A DNA stretch of 20,435 nucleotides, taken from the NCBI GenBank assembly GCA_900768515.1, contig CAAGDG010000107.1, positions 1-20,435 on the forward strand, written 5' to 3'. The notes under the pieces were generated by a model that saw only the letters and a list, made by a program, of their open reading frames with translations, was not told the origin of the DNA and did no database searches. Positions 1-6,850 of this stretch are shown one piece after another (position 1 is the first letter of the stretch; each line of letters begins with the position of its first letter). Source of the DNA: Lentisphaeria bacterium. Its GTDB lineage: Bacteria > Verrucomicrobiota > Lentisphaeria > Victivallales > Victivallaceae. A program made the position numbers and the translations under genes.

Positions 1-150
1 GAAGAGCCCCGCACCCGCCAGTGTCGCCAGAAAGAGCACCGGCATGACCGCGTTGTCGCGGACCGCGTGCTTCTTGAAGATGTCGTAGAACCCCAGCAGC
101 AGCGCCGAAAGCAGAATCGGCACGAACCAGGGGGGAATCGTCTGCGCCAT
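1..150 (-). CDS. DMT/EamA-type transporter, N-terminal fragment (continues past the window start)
   Basis: The 50 visible residues begin MAQTIPPWFVPILLSALLLG and read as a hydrophobic segment, then a short charged stretch (FYDIFKKHAVRDNAV), then a second hydrophobic segment (MPVLFLATLAGAGLF). This matches the first helix, loop and second helix of small drug/metabolite-type (EamA) membrane transporters. The start is fixed by a purine-rich ribosome-binding site (GGGGGAGAGATCC) directly upstream of the ATG at 150. The gene is divergent from the antiporter gene at 319. The substrate cannot be told from the fragment. The family call rests on only 50 residues, so another multi-pass membrane protein is possible. 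Confidence 0.65.
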   Translation of the reverse strand, partial: MAQTIPPWFVPILLSALLLGFYDIFKKHAVRDNAVMPVLFLATLAGAGLF

Positions 151-183
151 GGATCTCTCCCCCATTTTGTAAAATCATCATAT

Positions 184-212
184 AATATACACCCGGAAAC
201 GGACTCCTTCAA
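184..212 (-). promoter_or_regulatory. Sigma-70-like promoter of the DMT-type transporter
   Basis: Read on the minus strand, a -35 box TTGAAG (207-212) lies 17 bases upstream of a -10 box TATATT (184-189). This leaves a leader of roughly 25-30 bases before the ATG at 150. Spacing is ideal and the -10 is close to consensus. No experimental start is known. Confidence 0.5.
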
Positions 213-250
213 CCGGTGCCGCGGAATCCCCCTTTTTTTCATTCCTCCGG

Positions 251-279
251 TTGCCTTCCTGCGGATTCGGTGTTATGGT
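251..279 (+). promoter_or_regulatory. Sigma-70-like promoter of the Na+/H+ antiporter-family gene
   Basis: TTGCCT (251-256) and TATGGT (274-279) are separated by 17 bases and lie about 40 bases ahead of the ATG at 319. The -10 box matches consensus at four of six positions, so this is a moderate candidate. It is divergent from and does not overlap the promoter at 184-212. Confidence 0.4.
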
Positions 280-318
280 ATCTACTTCAAACTGCAACCA
301 TACAGGAAAGGGGTGGCG

Positions 319-1707
319 ATGGAGTGGTCGCTGTTGGGAAATCCGGTGTTGATCGCGGTTGCGGCGCTTCTGGTGCTCTCCGCCGCACGGATGAATGTGG
401 TGTTTTCGCTGGTTGCCGCGTCGCTGATCGGCGGCGTGGCCGCGGGGATCCGGGCGGAGGAGGCGGCGTGGAGCTTTTCCTACTGGAGCGGTGTGCTCTC
501 CGGTACGCTTGAAGATTTCGTTTCCGGACTCGGGAACGGCGCTTCCATTGCGATGAATTATGCGATGCTGGGGGCCTTTTCCATCGCCATCTCCCGGTCC
601 GGCCTGACTGAGTTGATCGCCCGGCGGCTTTTCCGCTGGATCGGCAGCGAGGTCGATCCCCGGCGGATTTTCTATTTCAAATACACGCTGATCGCGATTC
701 TGACGCTGATTGCGATCTCCTCGCAGAACCTGATTCCGGTGCACATCGCGTTCATTCCGGTTCTGATTCCGCCGCTGCTGCCGGTTTTTGAACGGATCCG
801 GCTCGACCGGCGGATGGTCGCCTGCATTCTGACTTTCGGCTTGATCACGCCCTACATGGTGCTGCCGGTCGGTTTCGGCAAAATCTACATCAACGAGGTG
901 CTTCTGCGGAATATCTCCGAGGGGGGACTTGAGGTCAACCCCGGTTCCGCCCCCTATGCGATGATCATTCCCGCGCTCGGGATGGTGGCCGGACTGCTGA
1001 TCGCAATCTTCATCAGCTACCGCAAGCCGCGCGACTACGACGTCGGCCGCACCGAGACCGGCGTCGATGCGGTCGAGCCGGCTGAAATCCGTCCGAAAAA
1101 CGTAATCGCCGGCATCGTCGCGATCGCGGTGGCGCTGGCCGGACAGTTCCTGCTCAATTCGCTGATTGTGGCTTCCCTGCTGGCTGTGCTGGTTTTTGTC
1201 GCCGCCCGGGTTTTCCGGATGCGCGATACCCAGGATGTTTTCACGCAGGGGGTCTATCTGATGGGAGGCATCGGACTGGTCATGATCGCCGCCGCCGGGT
1301 TCGCCCGGGTCATGCAGGAGACCGGCGGCGTGGCCGAAATGGTCGGAGTGGTGGCCGGAATCGCCGGAGAATACCGCGGCGTGACCGTCTTCATCATGCT
1401 GTTGATCGGCCTGATCGTGACCATGGGGATCGGCTCCTCCTTCTCGACGGTGCCGCTGCTGGCGGCGATTTATGTGCCGCTCTGCGTGGCGATGGGACTT
1501 TCTCCCGCCGCGACGGTGGCGATCGTCGGATCGGCCGGAGCGCTCGGCGACGCCGGCTCCCCGGTGTCGGAATCGGTGCTCGGACCGACCGCCGGACTCA
1601 ACGCCGACGGGCAGCACGACCACATTTACGATTCGGTGATTCCGACATTTCTGCACTACAATCTGCCGCTGCTGGCGGCGGGCTGGGTGGCCGGAATGGT
1701 GCTCTGA
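319..1707 (+). CDS. Na+/H+ antiporter-family (NhaC-like, YuiF-type) membrane protein
   Basis: This 462-residue protein has about a dozen hydrophobic segments and almost no soluble domain. It would sit in the inner membrane and exchange a cation or small organic solute for Na+ or H+. The N-terminal part (LNVV/MNVV-type first helix, GNGASIAMNYAMLGAFSIAI, SRSGLTELIARR) matches the Na_H_antiport_2 region. The segment ISSQNLIPVHIAFIPVLIPP and the C-terminal GIGSSFSTVPLLAAIYVP / GSAGALGDAGSPVSESVLGP loops are the conserved core of this antiporter superfamily. The frame stays open upstream to 67, but the ATG at 319 is chosen because AGGAAAGGGG precedes it and the upstream residues are not membrane-like and overlap the divergent control region. 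Homologues in this branch are often annotated as predicted amino-acid (histidine) transporters, so the substrate is uncertain. The gene is monocistronic and convergent with miaA. Confidence 0.85.
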   Translation: MEWSLLGNPVLIAVAALLVLSAARMNVVFSLVAASLIGGVAAGIRAEEAAWSFSYWSGVLSGTLEDFVSGLGNGASIAMNYAMLGAFSIAISRSGLTELIARRLFRWIGSEVDPRRIFYFKYTLIAILTLIAISSQNLIPVHIAFIPVLIPPLLPVFERIRLDRRMVACILTFGLITPYMVLPVGFGKIYINEVLLRNISEGGLEVNPGSAPYAMIIPALGMVAGLLIAIFISYRKPRDYDVGRTETGVDAVEPAEIRPKNVIAGIVAIAVALAGQFLLNSLIVASLLAVLVFVAARVFRMRDTQDVFTQGVYLMGGIGLVMIAAAGFARVMQETGGVAEMVGVVAGIAGEYRGVTVFIMLLIGLIVTMGIGSSFSTVPLLAAIYVPLCVAMGLSPAATVAIVGSAGALGDAGSPVSESVLGPTAGLNADGQHDHIYDSVIPTFLHYNLPLLAAGWVAGMVL

Positions 1708-1749
1708 CCTCCGCCGGGCGGCGCTCCCTTCCCGGATGGAGGCGGCGGA

Positions 1750-2670
1750 TCAGGACAGACGGGCGGCGAGCCGCTCCGGATCGGCCGGCATCGGAAGCGC
1801 CTCCGCCTCCGGATGCTGGTGGCGAAACCAGGTCCGCTGCCGCCGGGCGAGCTGGCAGGTGGCGGTGATGATTCTCTCTTCCAGCTGGTTGCGGTCCAGT
1901 TTCCCGGCCAGAAAATCGCCGATCAGCCGGTAGCCGATCGCCTGATGCGCGGTCGGCGAATCGAGCAGACCGTTCCGGATGGCCTGTTCCGCCTCTTCGA
2001 TCCAGCCGTTTTCGAGCATCTGCCGGGCGCGGCGGGCGATCCGTTCGCGCAGTTCCGCCGGGTCGTTGACCAGTTTGAAGGCGCGGACCGGAAACCGGAG
2101 CCGGTCGCCTGGATTCTGCTGGAGTTCCAGAATCGATTTTCCGGTCAGCAGCCGCACCTCCAGCGCACGCAGCAGACGGCGGCGGCAGTGGCGCCAGCGT
2201 TCGAGTCCGGCGGGGTCGAGTTCGGCCATGCGGCGGTGGAGCCCGGGTTCCGCAGCGTCGGAGTCGAACTCCGCGTCGAGGCGGCGCCGGAGTTCCGGAT
2301 CGGCCGGGAGGTCGTCCAGCCCGTAGAGCAAAGCGCGCAGATAAAGGCCGGTTCCGCCGACGACGATCGGCCGCCGGCCGCGGGCGCGGATCTCCGCCGC
2401 CGCCGCATCGGCCAGCTTCACGAAACGGAAAACGTCCACCTTGCGGTCGATGGGGAAACAGCCGACCAGATGGTGGCGGATCTCCCGCCGTTCGGCCTCG
2501 GTCGGCTGGGCGGTGCCGATCTCCAGGCCCCGGTAGAACTGCATCGAGTCGGCGGAGATGATTTCGCCGTCGAGTCGCCGGGCCAGCGCCAGCGCCAGCG
2601 CACTTTTGCCGGAGGCGGTCGGCCCCATGATGACGATGGCTTCGCGCTTATTCAACCTGGTAGACTCCAT
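1750..2670 (-). CDS. miaA: tRNA dimethylallyltransferase MiaA
   Basis: The enzyme adds a dimethylallyl group to N6 of A37 in tRNAs reading codons that start with U, in the cytoplasm. The P-loop GPTASGKS is at residues 16-23. It is followed by the substrate-binding DSMQFYRGLEIGTAQPT and the VGGTGLYLRALLYGL motif, all diagnostic of the IPP transferase family. About 306 residues is the normal length. The ATG at 2670 overlaps the end of the upstream glycosyltransferase gene by 23 bases, which suggests translational coupling. There is no clear Shine-Dalgarno before this ATG. An in-frame TTG at 2655, preceded by GGAG, is an alternative start five codons further in. The gene is last in a ferredoxin, glycosyltransferase, miaA run and convergent with the antiporter gene; the 42-base gap has only a weak hairpin and no T tract. 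Confidence 0.95.
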   Translation of the reverse strand: MESTRLNKREAIVIMGPTASGKSALALALARRLDGEIISADSMQFYRGLEIGTAQPTEAERREIRHHLVGCFPIDRKVDVFRFVKLADAAAAEIRARGRRPIVVGGTGLYLRALLYGLDDLPADPELRRRLDAEFDSDAAEPGLHRRMAELDPAGLERWRHCRRRLLRALEVRLLTGKSILELQQNPGDRLRFPVRAFKLVNDPAELRERIARRARQMLENGWIEEAEQAIRNGLLDSPTAHQAIGYRLIGDFLAGKLDRNQLEERIITATCQLARRQRTWFRHQHPEAEALPMPADPERLAARLS

Positions 2671-4099
2671 GGTTGACGTTTTCGAAAAGCTTGCGCAGTT
2701 TGCAGTGGAATTTCTTTTCCAGTTCGGCCGGGGATTCGTCGGCGCGCAGAATCACCAGCGACCGGCGGCCGATTTCGGTTGCCGGACCGTTCGGACCCTG
2801 AAGCAGACAGTAGTTTTCGTCACCGACTGAAATGCCGTAGAGGTCGCCGTAGAGCACCAGCGGCCAGGGGTCGGCCAGAAAGCTCAGATAGATGCGGGGA
2901 ACCACATCCGGAAACCGCTCCCGCAGCTGACGCATGGTCAGGCGCGGCCGGTGGGTGTCGCGCAGATAGTAGCCGTAGAAATAGTCGTCCGCCTCGGCGC
3001 CGCCGGTCCGCCGGGAGAAGGCCAGCCGGGGTTCCTCCCGGTTGGAGAGCACCCCCCAGCCGATCACGACCAGCGTCAGGGCTCCGATCCAGACCGCCTG
3101 GTTCCAGCGGTGTTTCCGGCGGCAGGCCCAGGCGGTCAGGTCGCGGATTCCCCCCGCGATCAGCAGAATCCAGAGCGGCCAGAACGGGAAGAACACCCGG
3201 GGAAACGGCGCGGTTTTCAGCAGCAGCGCCATTGGAATCGGCAGCAGCCAGATCGCCGCCCGCGCCGACCAGAGAAAATTGTAATTCGGCCGTTTGAAAG
3301 CGAGCAGGCAGCCGGTCGCCGGAATCAGCAGAAATCCGAAGGAGTAAGCCAGTGATGCAAGTACGGCGATCAGCACGTCTGTGCCGCTCTGCCACCCCTC
3401 TCCCAGCCGCATGACCGTGAGGAACTGCGGCAGAATCGGCAGGTAGAAGAGCGCGAACATCGCCGGGGGCGCCGCCGCCAGCAGCCAGAAACTCCGGTTC
3501 TTCCAGAAACGTTCGCCGAAGAGCGGCAGCGCATAGAGCACCACGCCGGCCAGCACCGCCAGATTGCTGGGGATGGTGCCGACGGTGAGCAGACAGAAAA
3601 ATGCGTATTTGCTCCAGCTTCTCCACTCCCGTTTTCGCGCGAAGCGGAGCGCAAAATGGAGCGCGAATGTAATCCAGAGTGCGCTCGCCATGTATCCGCG
3701 CACCGCGGTTGCGTAGATCAGAAAAGGAGGCGCGGCCGCGGCGGCCGCCAGCACCGGCAGCAGGATCTTGCCGCCGCCGACCCGGGATTTGAAGAGACAG
3801 TAGATTGCCGCCAGCGTCGCACCGCCGAGCAGACAGGGGAGCAGCCGCAGCCAGAGGGTCGATTCCATGCCGATGGGCTGGAACGTCAGCCAGAGACGAA
3901 CCAGAAAGGTGAACAAGATCTGATTGTTTGGAATCGGATAGTTCCAGTAGATGTCGATGAGGTTCTCCTGAAGCGCGAAGTTGAGTACCGTCAGCGCCTC
4001 GTCGAACCAGAAGTCCCGGTAGAGGTAGAGTTCGCAGAAGTGCAGATAGACCGCGAAGATCACCGCCGGATACAGCAGTTGCAGAACCCGTCTGGACAC
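2648..4099 (-). CDS. GT-C-type (family 39-like) integral membrane glycosyltransferase
   Basis: This polytopic membrane protein has about 10-12 hydrophobic segments and a short C-terminal soluble tail of roughly 100 residues. The first external loop carries FWFDEALT (Asp33-Glu34 counted from the GTG start). This acidic pair is where GT-C enzymes such as the PMT/ArnT-like family place their catalytic acid. The likely role is transfer of a sugar from a polyprenyl-phosphate donor to a lipid, glycan or protein at the periplasmic face; donor and acceptor are unknown. The frame is open up to a GTG at 4183, but that codon lies inside a hairpin and the added residues are basic and non-membrane. The GTG at 4099 is preferred because it begins the first helix and follows a run of nine Gs plus AAGAAG. 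The gene is downstream of a ferredoxin gene and overlaps miaA. Confidence 0.75.
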   Translation of the reverse strand: MSRRVLQLLYPAVIFAVYLHFCELYLYRDFWFDEALTVLNFALQENLIDIYWNYPIPNNQILFTFLVRLWLTFQPIGMESTLWLRLLPCLLGGATLAAIYCLFKSRVGGGKILLPVLAAAAAAPPFLIYATAVRGYMASALWITFALHFALRFARKREWRSWSKYAFFCLLTVGTIPSNLAVLAGVVLYALPLFGERFWKNRSFWLLAAAPPAMFALFYLPILPQFLTVMRLGEGWQSGTDVLIAVLASLAYSFGFLLIPATGCLLAFKRPNYNFLWSARAAIWLLPIPMALLLKTAPFPRVFFPFWPLWILLIAGGIRDLTAWACRRKHRWNQAVWIGALTLVVIGWGVLSNREEPRLAFSRRTGGAEADDYFYGYYLRDTHRPRLTMRQLRERFPDVVPRIYLSFLADPWPLVLYGDLYGISVGDENYCLLQGPNGPATEIGRRSLVILRADESPAELEKKFHCKLRKLFENVNHGVYQVE

Positions 4100-4179
4100 C
4101 TTCTTCCCCCCCCCTTTCTCCGGAAACTGGAAAAGCCGGAAACGAACGTTACGCGCTCGCTTCCGGCTTGCGATGAAAC

Positions 4180-4199
4180 GCACCGTCAGAAAACGGTGC
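4180..4199 (-). terminator. Hairpin after the ferredoxin gene, possible weak terminator
   Basis: A 7-bp perfect stem (GCACCGT / ACGGTGC) with a 6-base loop lies 15 bases past the ferredoxin stop. On the minus strand it is followed by GTTTCAT, only a poor T tract. It may partly end ferredoxin transcripts, so the membrane glycosyltransferase and miaA would be expressed less, or it may protect the 3' end. Confidence 0.35.
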
Positions 4200-4213
4200 T
4201 CCAGGATCTCCGA

Positions 4214-4384
4214 TCAGAGGGAGATCGCCTCGCTCGGGCACTCGCCGACGCAGGCGCCGCAATCGATGCATTTGGTATCGTCGACGGAGGCCTTGCCGTC
4301 CTTCATCGAGATCGCTTCGACCGGGCAGGCGCCGACGCAGGTTTCGCAACCGCAGCAGGTTTCTTCGTTGACTTTAGCCGCCAT
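4214..4384 (-). CDS. 2[4Fe-4S] ferredoxin (bacterial/clostridial type)
   Basis: This 56-residue electron carrier has two complete CxxCxxCxxxCP cluster motifs, at Cys10/13/16/20 and Cys39/42/45/49, each followed by an [A/S]EAI-type segment. This is the symmetrical layout of low-potential clostridial ferredoxins, and the length is typical. It would act in the cytoplasm as the redox partner of oxidoreductases such as pyruvate:ferredoxin oxidoreductase or hydrogenases, consistent with an anaerobe. AGGAG sits 8-10 bases before the ATG at 4384, and a good promoter lies just upstream. An extra Cys11 beside Cys10 is not part of the motif. The partner enzyme is not in the window. Confidence 0.93.
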   Translation of the reverse strand: MAAKVNEETCCGCETCVGACPVEAISMKDGKASVDDTKCIDCGACVGECPSEAISL

Positions 4385-4419
4385 TTTCTTTACTCCTGTA
4401 TTTTGTATTTGGACGCTTG

Positions 4420-4466
4420 GAAACGGGTAATTGTTGCTAATATATCACCCGTTTCAAAAAAGTCAA
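4420..4466 (-). promoter_or_regulatory. Ferredoxin promoter with a 9-bp inverted repeat around the -10
   Basis: On the minus strand, TTGACT (4461-4466) and TATATT (4439-4444) are separated by 16 bases and form a strong sigma-70 promoter starting just after the ROK gene stop. A perfect inverted repeat, GAAACGGGT (4420-4428) and ACCCGTTTC (4447-4455), encloses the -10 box. One arm lies in the promoter spacer and the other just downstream of the expected transcription start. That placement suits a repressor site. No T tract follows, so it is unlikely to be a terminator. Confidence 0.55.
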
Positions 4467-4471
4467 GAGTT

Positions 4472-5866
4472 TTATTGCCCAAGCGCCGGAAGCGAGGCCG
4501 CAATCACCGCCTGTCCGTGACGTTTGAACTGTTCGTCGGGGATATGAAACTCGATCTTCCGCTCCGGAAACTCCCGGCGCAGCACCTCCGACGCGCTCTC
4601 CAGAATCACCGAACCACCTTCTCCCGAGGAGACCCGACCCAGCAGCAGCAGGTGTTCGAGCTGGTAGAACTCCGCGTAGTGTCCGAGCGCGTAGCCGAGG
4701 TAGCCGCCGATGGTCCGGTAGATTGCCGCCGCCCGCGGATCGCCGGCGGCCATCGCCTGCTGGACCAGCTTGAGCTGTTCCGGAAGCCGTGTCCCGGCCG
4801 GGAAGTCAAACCCCGCCCGTCCGGCCAGCCGTCCGACCGCCTGCTGCGAAAGGTAGAGGGCGCCGACGCCGGCGTCGCCCGACCACTCATCGCAGGGAGC
4901 GTCATTTTCGCGGTAATCGATCGGCGCGAAGGCCAGTTCATTCAGGTGGTCGGTCAGACTGCCGGATTTCGTCACGTAGCCGACCGCCTCGCTGGTTCCC
5001 ATCGCCAGTCCCATGAGCGCGTTGCTGCCGAAACTGACCGCGCCGGCCAGCGCGGTGACCTCTCCGTCGTTGAGCACGACGAAGGGGACGCCCGGAAACT
5101 CCTTCGCGGCGATTTCCAGAAAGATCGGACGTACCTTTGTCGCGAAATCCTCCTCCGGAATTCCCCGGAAGAGCGAAGCGATCCGCGGCTGGTTGTCCAC
5201 GTAGACGCCGGCGGCGCTGCCGCCGATCGCGTCGACCCGGGGCAGTTTGGCCGCCGCCCGCTTCAGGGAGTCGACGATGCCGTCGTAGTGGTAGCGGATC
5301 TCCTTCTGAAAGTAGGGATCCCAGACCACCTCTTCGCTGTGGACCGTTTTCCCGTCGATCACCGCGGCGCATTTCCGGTCGGAACCGCCGAGGTCGAAGC
5401 CGATCCGGCAGCCGTCCAGATGACCGCCGAGCGGAACCGAGATCTCCGCCGCTTCCGGCGCGGCTTCATAGGGGCATGATTCGATCGTGAACGGGCGGTC
5501 GTAGATTTTCTCGCCCATGATCTTCCAGTCGAAGGAGCGGCTTCCGCCGTCGCAATAGATTTTCCCGAGTTCCGCGGCGAGCCGGTCGGATCCCGCGACG
5601 GTGAGTTTCCAGCCGCCCCGGGACCAGAGCAGGAACTTGACGATCCGCTCGACGTATCGCAGCGTGAGCGCGTCGTATTCCGGCGACTCCGGCAGAATCG
5701 CGGTGTCGAACCGCGACACCGTTCCGTTGGCCCGTTCGAGGCAGAGGACGAGCGGACGTTCCCCGGCGGCAGCGGCCAGCCGGCGGTACTCCCGGTTCCA
5801 GAGGGCTGCGGGGACGAACTCCGGATCCAGTTCCGGCGGCAGTTTCATCGCAACTTCGATTTTCAT
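4472..5866 (-). CDS. ROK-family protein, probable sugar kinase, with a long N-terminal extension
   Basis: Of 464 residues, about the last 310 form an actin-like ROK fold. DLGG at 158-161 is the first phosphate loop, LNDGEVTALAG contains the expected catalytic Asp267, and GLAMGTSEAVGYV is the second phosphate loop. ROK kinases phosphorylate hexoses or N-acetyl-hexosamines; no HTH is present, so this is not a NagC/XylR-type repressor. Two oddities stand out. The first ~150 residues are an extra domain I do not recognise, and the zinc motif CxCGxxGC is absent, with a lone Cys in PCDEWSGDAGVGA where it would be. The ATG at 5866 is chosen because AGGAG lies 8 bases upstream. The gene is 38 bases downstream of nagB, so an amino sugar is a plausible substrate. 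The kinase activity is inferred, not certain. Confidence 0.75.
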   Translation of the reverse strand: MKIEVAMKLPPELDPEFVPAALWNREYRRLAAAAGERPLVLCLERANGTVSRFDTAILPESPEYDALTLRYVERIVKFLLWSRGGWKLTVAGSDRLAAELGKIYCDGGSRSFDWKIMGEKIYDRPFTIESCPYEAAPEAAEISVPLGGHLDGCRIGFDLGGSDRKCAAVIDGKTVHSEEVVWDPYFQKEIRYHYDGIVDSLKRAAAKLPRVDAIGGSAAGVYVDNQPRIASLFRGIPEEDFATKVRPIFLEIAAKEFPGVPFVVLNDGEVTALAGAVSFGSNALMGLAMGTSEAVGYVTKSGSLTDHLNELAFAPIDYRENDAPCDEWSGDAGVGALYLSQQAVGRLAGRAGFDFPAGTRLPEQLKLVQQAMAAGDPRAAAIYRTIGGYLGYALGHYAEFYQLEHLLLLGRVSSGEGGSVILESASEVLRREFPERKIEFHIPDEQFKRHGQAVIAASLPALGQ

Positions 5867-5904
5867 GGCGGATTCTCCTGTAATTCGGGGGGGGGAGGGG
5901 AGGT

Positions 5905-6690
5905 TCACCGGTAGAGCGCCCAGCGCGGATCTTTTTCGAAGACGCCGCGGTAGTACTCCTTCTGGCCGAGCAGCGCGGCGGCCTCCTCGTCGAGGATCGC
6001 CACCGCATCGGGATGGAACTGGAGCGCACTGGCGGTCACCATCGCCGTGACCGGTCCTTCGATCGCCCGGACGGCGATTTCGGCCTTCCGTTTCCCGGTG
6101 ATCAGAAGCACGGTCCGGCGGGCCTCCATGATGGTGCCGACTCCCATGGTGAAGGCGCGCATCGGCATCGATTCCGGCGGGTTGAAGTAACCGGAATTCT
6201 GTTCGTAGGTGGCCGGCGTCAGCAGCTGGACGTGGGTGCGGCCGGCAAGGGAACAGCCCGGTTCGTTGAAGGCGATATGGCCGTCGCAGCCGATGCCGAG
6301 CAATTGAAGATCGATGCCGCCGGCGGCGCGGATCGCCTCCTCGTAGGCGGCGGTTTCGGCGGCCTCGTCTTTCGCAAGTCCATCCGGGAGGTGGGTGCGC
6401 CGCTTGTCGATGTTGACGCGGTCGAAAAGATGGAAATCCATATAGTGCCGGTAGGAGTTGGGGTGGTCCGGACCGAGTCCGACATATTCGTCAAGGTTGA
6501 AGCTGGTGACCTGGGAAAAATCGACTTCCCCCCGGCGGTTCATTTCGACGAGGTCGGCGTAGACCGCCTCCATGGTGCCGCCGGTGGCGAGTCCCAGGTT
6601 GCAGGCTGGTTTTGACCGGACGGTTTCCGCGATCATCCGGGCGGCGAGCCGGACCGCATCGGCGGCGGTGGGACGAATCAACACTTCCAT
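5905..6690 (-). CDS. nagB: Glucosamine-6-phosphate deaminase NagB
   Basis: The enzyme converts glucosamine 6-phosphate to fructose 6-phosphate and ammonia, feeding amino sugars into glycolysis. The 261-residue protein carries the phosphate-binding ATGGTM (35-40), SFNLDEYVGL with Asp67, and GIGCDGHIAFNEPG with Asp136, His138 and Glu143. These correspond to the catalytic Asp72, Asp141, His143 and Glu148 of the E. coli enzyme with a constant offset of five. GGAGAA precedes the ATG at 6690. The gene is first of a two-gene unit with the ROK-family gene. Its promoter carries AraC-type direct repeats and the AraC-family gene is immediately upstream, so control by that regulator is likely. No nagA is nearby. 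A run of nine Cs follows the gene (coding strand) before the ROK ribosome-binding site. Confidence 0.93.
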   Translation of the reverse strand: MEVLIRPTAADAVRLAARMIAETVRSKPACNLGLATGGTMEAVYADLVEMNRRGEVDFSQVTSFNLDEYVGLGPDHPNSYRHYMDFHLFDRVNIDKRRTHLPDGLAKDEAAETAAYEEAIRAAGGIDLQLLGIGCDGHIAFNEPGCSLAGRTHVQLLTPATYEQNSGYFNPPESMPMRAFTMGVGTIMEARRTVLLITGKRKAEIAVRAIEGPVTAMVTASALQFHPDAVAILDEEAAALLGQKEYYRGVFEKDPRWALYR

Positions 6691-6745
6691 CTGAACTTCT
6701 CCGTATAAAGAACCATTGTGGATCAGAGTTTTCCGTTCAATCTGG

Positions 6746-6774
6746 AATATACCGCTTTTTTCCCGGTTCCGGAA
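6746..6774 (-). promoter_or_regulatory. nagB promoter, weak -35, probably activator-dependent
   Basis: On the minus strand a -10 box TATATT lies at 6746-6751. Seventeen bases upstream, the -35 position (6769-6774) reads TTCCGG, a poor match. A good -10 with a poor -35 next to direct repeats is the usual arrangement of a promoter that needs an AraC-family activator. Confidence 0.5.
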
Positions 6775-6800
6775 TGGACATTTGACGGGAATTTATGGAC
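6774..6800 (-). promoter_or_regulatory. AraC-type direct-repeat binding sites upstream of nagB
   Basis: ATGGAC occurs at 6774-6779 and again at 6795-6800 on the plus strand (GTCCAT on the transcribed orientation), exactly 21 bases apart, or two helical turns. The near copy touches the -35 position of the nagB promoter. AraC-family activators typically bind direct repeats about 21 bp apart abutting the -35. The neighbouring AraC-family gene is the natural candidate to bind here; this is inferred from spacing and position. Confidence 0.5.
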
Positions 6801-6813
6801 TTTTCCACATAAT

Positions 6814-6838
6814 CGGATCAATGTGCGGAGTTGATCCG
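6814..6838 (-). terminator. Hairpin after the AraC-family gene, possible terminator
   Basis: A perfect 8-bp inverted repeat, CGGATCAA and TTGATCCG, with a 9-base loop lies 12 bases beyond the AraC-family stop and upstream of the nagB promoter. On the minus strand only ATTATG follows, so it is a weak intrinsic terminator at best. It could also be a protein-binding palindrome. Confidence 0.35.
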
Positions 6839-6850
6839 CCGCCATTTCGT

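Noticed and set aside
67..318. 84-residue N-terminal extension of the antiporter frame
   Set aside because: The residues are low-complexity and polar, overlap the divergent transporter gene and both promoters, and a good ribosome-binding site precedes the ATG at 319.
178..1656. Long open frame on the minus strand opposite the antiporter gene
   Set aside because: Its translation is rich in His, Gln, Arg and Asp with no recognisable fold, and it mirrors a clearly real membrane protein. High third-position GC opens such frames throughout the window.
1708..1749. Hairpin between the convergent antiporter and miaA genes as a terminator
   Set aside because: Only a 7-bp stem (TCCGCCG/CGGCGGA) with a long loop and no T run on either strand.
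4100..4183. Upstream GTG (4183) as start of the glycosyltransferase
   Set aside because: It lies in the stem of a hairpin, has no ribosome-binding site and adds a basic, non-conserved stretch before the first membrane helix.
4429..4440. TTGCTAA near the ferredoxin promoter as a third site for the LacI-family regulator
   Set aside because: Only one half-site is present; the other half does not match TTAGCAA.
4420..4455. Inverted repeat read as a terminator for the ROK gene
   Set aside because: The loop is 18 bases, there is no T tract on the minus strand, and the arms enclose a promoter -10 box; an operator is more likely.
3656..5479. 607-residue open frame on the plus strand across the glycosyltransferase, ferredoxin and ROK genes
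   Set aside because: It spans three convincing genes on the other strand and shows no domain, only Arg/Gln/Glu-rich shadow composition.
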